Origin: Mastigias papua
Taxonomy: Eukaryota; Cnidaria; Scyphozoa; Rhizostomeae; Mastigiidae
NCBI GenBank assembly: GCA_964019165.1
Contig: OZ025269.1
Coordinates: 10,762,191 to 10,826,190, forward strand
DNA length: 64,000 nt
Direction: 5' to 3'
Below are positions 56,253 to 64,000 of this stretch, piece after piece; the stretch's first letter is position 1; each line of letters begins with the position of its first letter. Made by a program: the position numbers and the translations under genes. The notes under the pieces are model-generated. The model had not been told where the DNA came from. It searched no databases and saw only the letters and a list, made by a program, of their open reading frames with translations.

Positions 56253-56429
56253 TATTTCTACAACTATCAAAGCAAAGCCAAAGAAAGAGTTCAAATCCTT
56301 TTTGATGCCTCTTTCTTTTGTGTGGAGGCATACATCTAACTGATATGATTTTAACAAGACTTCGGTTCAAAAGAGTAGGCAATACTGAAAGCTCATGAGA
56401 TTTGATTGTACAGGACTGCAAACATACGC

Positions 56430-57285
56430 TTATATAGGAAATGCATAGAGGAGAGAAGTGGCAGTGCCATGGAGGGATATGAGAGAGGTAAATATTTGCC
56501 ACTTTGTTAAGACTGTGGGAAGTTGTTTTCGTCCAAAAATGTCATAAAATCTGTTGAAGTTTCTCACATGCACATCAATAGTGGCAGTGCCATGGAGGCA
56601 GGGGCATAAATTATGTGGGTGTGGCATATGATAGCAAAAGGAAGGCTTGGCTTAGCTTGTTTTCTTTCCAGAATATAGTATTAGTTTTCCTTCTGGGAAC
56701 AGAGATCAATGATGATAGCAACTTTTATTTCATGTTCCAAAAGTATGGTTTCTTATGTTCTAGAGGGCATGGGCTTAGACAAATTTTTCTGGGTGCATCC
56801 CCCAGACCCCATCTTTCTCCCACTCATCCTCCATAATAGTCCTGTTTTGTGTTATGCAATAATGGGTTTGTGTGCCTCCATTTTCAGAAGGCATTGGGAG
56901 CTTCTGGCAAATCAGTATATTTGCCTATACCATGAATTATACCTGGCATAAATACAACTTGGTATCAATCTAATGAGATTGCTCATATTTGGCAAAGATG
57001 ATGTTGTATCTTATGTTTACTACCCCTGGAATGGTATTCTTTTAAATTTGTTATCATAAAATGAATGTAGTTTTTGCAGGGCAATATCCAGTGTTGTGGG
57101 GCAAAAACTTAGGAACCCCACCCCCAATGAAAGTATGGAAGTCATGCCCCTGCATGGAGGTATACAAGAGGGGCAAATGCCTCCCACTTTGTTAAAACTG
57201 TGGGAAGCTATTTTTATCCAAAAATTTCATAAAAGCTGTTGAAGCTTCTCACATGCATATCAATGATCTCATCTGTCATTTTTTT
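56430..57285 (+). repeat. Pair of dispersed ~110-bp repeat copies
   Basis: 56490-56600 and 57165-57280 share CACTTTGTTAA.ACTGTGGGA, CATAAAA.CTGTTGAAG.TTC and TCACATGCA.ATCAAT. Both sit in a GGCAGTGCCATGGAGG / GGGGCAAATGCC context. Probably fragments of one repeat family. Confidence 0.6.
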
Positions 57286-57289
57286 CTAG

Positions 57290-57915
57290 AATTGCCATAT
57301 TTCTAAATTTAGAAAGAGCATTCTTCTAAAATCTAGAAGGTGCAGTCCAAACATTTTCCTGGAGGCCTTACCATCTGACCCTTATCCCTTTTAGTTGAAG
57401 TTTCCCCTCACCTTTTCAGGGCCAGATTCATGACTGATTCTATTTCTTAAGTATTCTAAATGCTTCAGCTTATTCGAGCAGAAATTGCCACTGATTTGAT
57501 GTCTTCACATCTTACTGCTGTAATCTTTTGCCTCTGAAAATTGCCTTTGTAATAATTGAAATAAGAGAATAAAGTAGATGGCCAGCAGTATCACTTGCAA
57601 CAGCCTTTTCGAAGCCCATGTTAATTAATGGCTGCAGTAAAGGAAAATAGGATCAATAATTTGTTTGCAAAATGAGCAGCATTGTTTGTTTGGATCTGAT
57701 AGCAGACAAAGTCAAGGAATGTGATGAATATATGATATCAAGAACATCTTTTCCTCTTATCCACACATGTCCTTATGCTCTTTCATGTACTTAATTGTGC
57801 AGCTACTGAACCTCTAAAGAAGTTTAGCTTTCCTGAAGATCTTTGGTATGTGCTAAGCTTATTTCAGTATTTGATGTAGCAGCTCACCTGTGGTGCACCT
57901 GAAAGTTGGGGATGC
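57290..57915. other. No supported gene
   Basis: AT-rich sequence. No exon, RNA gene or element end recognised. Confidence 0.4.
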
Positions 57916-57916
57916 T

Positions 57917-57933
57917 ATATACATATATATTTT

Positions 57934-58010
<77 letters not shown>
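57917..58010. repeat. (TA)n microsatellite
   Basis: Imperfect at the left (ACATATAT, TTTTATAT), pure TA to 58010, followed by CCGATGGAAATCTTCGTCAG. Confidence 0.97.
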
Positions 58011-58013
<3 letters not shown>

Positions 58014-58113
58014 ATGGAAATCTTCGTCAGTACTCATGAAGATTTTAACTGAGTACTGATGAAGATTTTAATGGTAATGTTTTCTTACAGACTAGTCTAT
58101 TTATGGTTGATTC

Positions 58114-58308
<195 letters not shown>

Positions 58309-58322
58309 TTAATTGTCTTCAG

Positions 58323-60118
<1,796 letters not shown>

Positions 60119-60169
60119 TTCCGGTTACGCATCAACAACAATGTTTCGTGTGGTTTCTGCTTCTGCTGC

Positions 60170-61300
60170 CCTACAAATTACATCTGAGTATTTTCGCCAA
60201 GCTTTTCTATCCTGTGCTAATGATCTTGTGTGATCCAAATCTTCCTTTCTCCTTAAAGTTCATATCAGAAAGTCTTTGTGGATTGATTTCACTCTGTTGA
60301 TACCTTTCTTCACTGTTGTTCTGATACTTTCTTGGGGTCTACCTGTAAGCCTTTTCTCTAACTCTTGGAAGTAGAATTTCAAAGCTTGAAGTGCTGGTGT
60401 TTCATTAGAACAATGTAATACATGGCCTAACAACCTCCATCTACCTTTCAAGATATCAATTGATGTTGGCCTCTCATGGCATCTTTTATACAACTTTTGA
60501 TTTGAGATTTTATTAGGGTATATTTCCTATTAGTTGTCTTAGCTGTTGCCTGTGAAAAGCATTAAGATCTTTGGTCTCTTTTTATGTCATTCCCCAAGTT
60601 GAACTTTTGGACAGTAGGACATGTTTTGCAAGTGTTTTGTAGAGTTTGAGATGAAGCTGTTCGCTGATATGATATTTTCTGAACCACATGTTATTTAATC
60701 TATTCATTGATGATATGGACAATTATTTTCTTCTTTGTATGTCTTCTGTATCTCCAGATAGGGAACTGAGCTTTTTAGCAGCCCTCCAACACTCAGTATT
60801 TCCTTCTCCTCTGAATATTTCTATTTGTTCTGTTTTGCTGTTTTTTACTTTCTAGTTATCTCGTAGTAGAATCTCTCCTACCTTATTGATGATGATGTTC
60901 TTTTCATTTTCATCTGTCGTCAGGAAATCTGCATCATCAGCATATATAGCCTCTTGAGGTAAAAAGGATACAGGCGTGTTGCCATTGTCTTTATCATCAT
61001 TATTGCTATTCATCTCAAGCCTAAAGTTCCTTACTTTACAAAGTGATTCCTCAAAATAGACGTTAAACAATACACCACTTAGCGAATCACCTTGTTGTGA
61101 TCCCATATTACTGTTGTAGGGCTTAGTCTCAGTCTTATTTATTCTTATGTCCAACATGTTATTGCTTAACAACAGCTGAATCATTCCTACTCTATCTTCA
61201 TCAAGGAAATTCTTTACTATGCTAATGAGTGTATCGCGTCAGATTGTGTCAGAGGCATTGCTCATATCTATACTAGCGACATAAACTCTAATTTGTCATG
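60170..61300 (-). mobile_element. LINE RT and C-terminal region, minus strand
   Basis: VYVASIDMSNASDTI (box A), MIQLLLSNNMLDIRINKTET, SNMGSQQGDSLSGVLFNVYF (box B), EAIYADDADFLTTDENEK (catalytic YADD), then ILKGRWRLLGHVLHCSNETP and LTGRPQESIRTTVKKGINRV near 60.3 kb. Stops are scattered after the RT domain. It lies back to back with the LINE ending at 60118. The same family is present on the plus strand at 62.3-62.99 kb. Confidence 0.65.
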
Positions 61301-61309
61301 TTTTTGTCT

Positions 61310-62290
61310 TTGCTATTTTCCATTTGTATCCATTTGTATGCCCAACATATATCTGATGCACTGTGATTGGGTCTATATGCTGCTTGTGAATCTGCTAGAA
61401 ACTGTTCTACTTTTGGTTGAATTTGGCATAGAACTATATTTGATAAGGTCTTTATGTAAAAATTTCTGGTCTTAAGTTTGTCACAGGGGGTTTGGCTTTG
61501 CTGGGCTTCTGTAATGATACTAGTATACCTGCACCTAGTTCTAATGGGGATACTAAGATTTCATAAGCAATATATCACTTTACTGCTAAAGGAGACAGTA
61601 TGATCACATTAATTATTCTGTGTATGCAGCTGTAGACAAGCACAGTTTCCATAAGGAATATATTCCGCGTTCACTGTAAAGAATGTAGTCTGGGTATCCT
61701 GAAGCATCCTTGGTTTACAGTACTGTATGTATGCTATGCACCCTATATTTAGCTGATGTACTGTCAGATCCCATCAGAAGATCAGAAATAAGAAATTTTG
61801 CTCATAGTCTTGAGCATACAGTGAAAAATTTTGATAGGTGGGATCAGTGAATGTGTACTTCAGGTGTGCATCAGCCAAATAGTTGGAGATATTGACTTGG
61901 AGGTGCAAATCTTCCTTTTCCATCACATCTAAGAGGGGTCTGTTTAGATTTTGATACAGGCTGTTGGTACCTAGCTGAAAATGCTACCATTTCTTTGCAG
62001 TCCTGTGTAGGTATTAATTGGGAAAAGTCAAGGCAGCTATGAACTAGTTAAGACTATGATTGAATAGAGCAACTAAACAACATAAGTTATGAAATAGATT
62101 ATGGGGCCATCATGGTCACACAATTTAAAAGTCTCTAGAAGAGTTTACATGGAAGATTTTTTCAAAAAAGTTGACTAAACAGCTTACTGACAAAAGGGAG
62201 TGTTATTAGGTTTTATATAGGAAAAACATTCCAATAAGCAAAGCACATAATAGTAGAAATGTACCTGATTGTTGATGAAAATAAAACTGA
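61310..62290. other. No supported gene
   Basis: Probably LINE-derived in part, but no frame could be followed. Confidence 0.3.
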
Positions 62291-62299
62291 ATATACAAC

Positions 62300-62990
62300 T
62301 TTGATGAGAGGAACAAAGAGCAGAGAATGCAAATGGAGAAATGGTCATCAAGCTAGGGTCCAAATTTGGTGACAGAGGTGGTATTGAGAGAAGAAAGGAC
62401 TAGTTGTTGCTGCTCTATCAAGAAAGCACTACAACCTGGAAAAGTGAATTAAAGATCAGGCATTAGATAGGATTTCCATTGTATGAAACACTGGTAAGAT
62501 TCACAACTACTTTACAAGCGGTGCACATGGAGACTGTCCAAGAATTATGAGAATAGGCTAAAGAGCTTTCACAGAAGCTGGCTGAGAAGACTTACTGGCA
62601 TTTTTTGGCTTTACAAGGTAACAAATAAGGTAACAAATAAAACACTGTATGTAATCACAGAGGCCAAACCATTTTCAACAAAAATTGTGGAAAGCAACTG
62701 GAAGTTGCTTGGCCACAAACCATAAATGCCCTTAGAATGTCCAGCCAGAAAAGTCATGAGATACTATTTTGAAATGAGAACAACTCAAGAAATTCGAGAA
62801 GGGGAAACTATCACTGTAGCTATAACAAATGATAACAATATCAAAAGAACAAAGAAGTATCCCTCCTTTTCAATAGCAGAACTTGCATCCAGGTCAGCCT
62901 GGAAGGCATCTACACACAAGCAAAGAACAGAAAGCTATGGTAAAAAATAGTCAATCAGGTTGTTCAATCTACCTATTCCTGATGGTCAAT
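62300..62990 (+). mobile_element. LINE ORF C-terminal fragment, plus strand
   Basis: KIVESNWKLLGH-like, LECPARKVMRYYFEMRTTQE, KRTKKYPSFSIAELASRSAW then KIVNQVVQSTYS. The 'W+LLGH.LR......A...' layout matches the C-terminal part of the family at 60.2-61.3 kb. Confidence 0.5.
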
Positions 62991-62999
62991 AGTTCATCC

Positions 63000-64000
63000 T
63001 GATTAAATGCAGAAGAGGCAAAGAAGAACAGGACCTGGAAAACTTGAAGAAAGAAAGCCTAAAATAATTTGGGATTTGTTCTAATTTCTAGAAAGTCAGG
63101 GAAAAGGCAGGGAACCCACATGGATCAATATTTTTGTTGCAACTTTCTGCTATTGGGTCCTCCATTTTCTTTTGATTGAAAGTGGACTGAAGCATGTTTT
63201 ACAAGAAGTGACATTGGCTGGTTGAAGCATTCTAGCCTTGTGTTTGGTTCCTGCACACAACAAGATCTTGGTCTTTCATTTTCAGTGATGAAGATAATAC
63301 CAAGCAAGTTTGATATCAAAGATCTTTGTTAGTGACAGAAATCATGGCTGTATGTTTCCTGCACACAGCAGGTGTTCATCATAAGCAACAAAACCTTTGC
63401 CTCCAGTAAGAGTTCTAGTTAACTTGCAAGTACTGTATCCCCTTTTGTCCTATTTTTATTATATAATTTTCTGGATTTCAAGTAAAAGTTTAACTTGGTG
63501 TAGTTTGAGAGAAGTGAGTGTAGGGGTGCTACCAACACATTGCTTAACTTCCTCGATATATCTATGTTCAGCAGCATTCATTGCTGCAAGACAACTTGCT
63601 TGCACATGACAGTCTGAATGGATTATCATTTCTTGGAATGACAGGTTCTAGCACTGTTTATGGATCATCCAATACTAGGTAAAATGTAGCTCCTGTGTAT
63701 TTTAGTTTCATTTTAGATTTTTCTATCCACACCTTCCACTATTCAGTTATTCTCTGGGATATGCCTGTTAAGCCATTCTAGTGGTGAGATTTAAACATTT
63801 TCTGTCACTTTGGATCTGGCCATGGTTTGTCTTCCTAAGTCACTACCAGAGGTTAATTCATGATGTACAACTCTGTAGTTCTGAATGAAGTAAATTTACA
63901 AGGGTTTTTGCCAATAAAGTACCTATCTTGCCAGTGTGTCTGTTGCTCAGTCACTGCCTTGCACCCTCAAAATAGAGATAGTGCATTATGCCACTAAGTG
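63000..64000. other. No supported gene at right edge
   Basis: A plus-strand frame at 63.40-63.61 kb (VSVGVLPTHCLTSSIYLCSA) is suggestive of decayed coding sequence but matches nothing I recognise. Otherwise nothing is seen. Confidence 0.3.

Noticed and set aside
58014..58075. CTGACGA and CTGATGA words beside the TA array at 58.01 kb as extra ribozymes
   Set aside because: The first has a short stem but no GAAAC; the second has neither stem nor GAAA.

Overview
This window comes from an animal nuclear genome. The genes are split by long introns with ordinary GT-AG borders, only a few percent of the bases are coding, and the rest is decayed LINEs, one LTR element, DNA transposon relics, foldback elements and long (TA)n arrays. 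The LINE, Ty3/gypsy and repeat types resemble those of marine invertebrates; a cnidarian is my best guess but the phylum is not proven by the sequence.

Four protein-coding loci can be supported. (1) Calcineurin B regulatory subunit (PPP3R1) on the minus strand, 18.4 to 8.5 kb. Five coding exons with matching phases were assembled; with an ATG-only first exon they give exactly 170 aa, the human length. The last exon is a 48-nt piece about 6 kb beyond the previous one. (2) An unidentified minus-strand gene, seen as candidate exons at 30.6, 26.5, 22.5, 22.0 and 20.2 kb. Its first four exons are phase compatible and it ends in a very acidic tail. (3) A MAP10-like (microtubule-associated protein 10) gene on the plus strand, with exons at 30.76-32.46, 33.78-33.91 and 36.72-37.61 kb, giving about 910 aa. 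It faces gene 2 head to head across a short promoter-like interval with a YY1-type motif. (4) An intronless histamine N-methyltransferase-like gene at 42.5-43.4 kb, plus strand, 295 aa.

Layout: 0-8.5 kb is LINE 3' fragments and a foldback element, with weak coding hints at the left edge. 8.5-20 kb is calcineurin B with LINE debris in its last intron and small AAGAAAC-type elements upstream. 20-30.6 kb is the unidentified gene, whose introns carry a TA array, LINE ends, nested DNA elements and a pogo-like element. 30.7-37.6 kb is MAP10, whose introns hold TA arrays, a ~200-bp near-perfect palindrome and foldback elements. 37.8-41 kb is a tRNA-derived SINE and a broken Ty3/gypsy element. 43.5-64 kb holds no recognised host gene: it is nested LINEs of several families, a hAT relic, MITEs and TA arrays.

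The most unusual feature is a complete type I hammerhead self-cleaving ribozyme fold at 58.25-58.31 kb, between two (TA)n arrays. Its core residues, three stems, GUC cleavage triplet and stem I internal loop can all be read directly. Such ribozymes are known from Penelope-like elements and metazoan retrozymes. Partial, hammerhead-like motifs occur at the borders of other TA arrays in the window.
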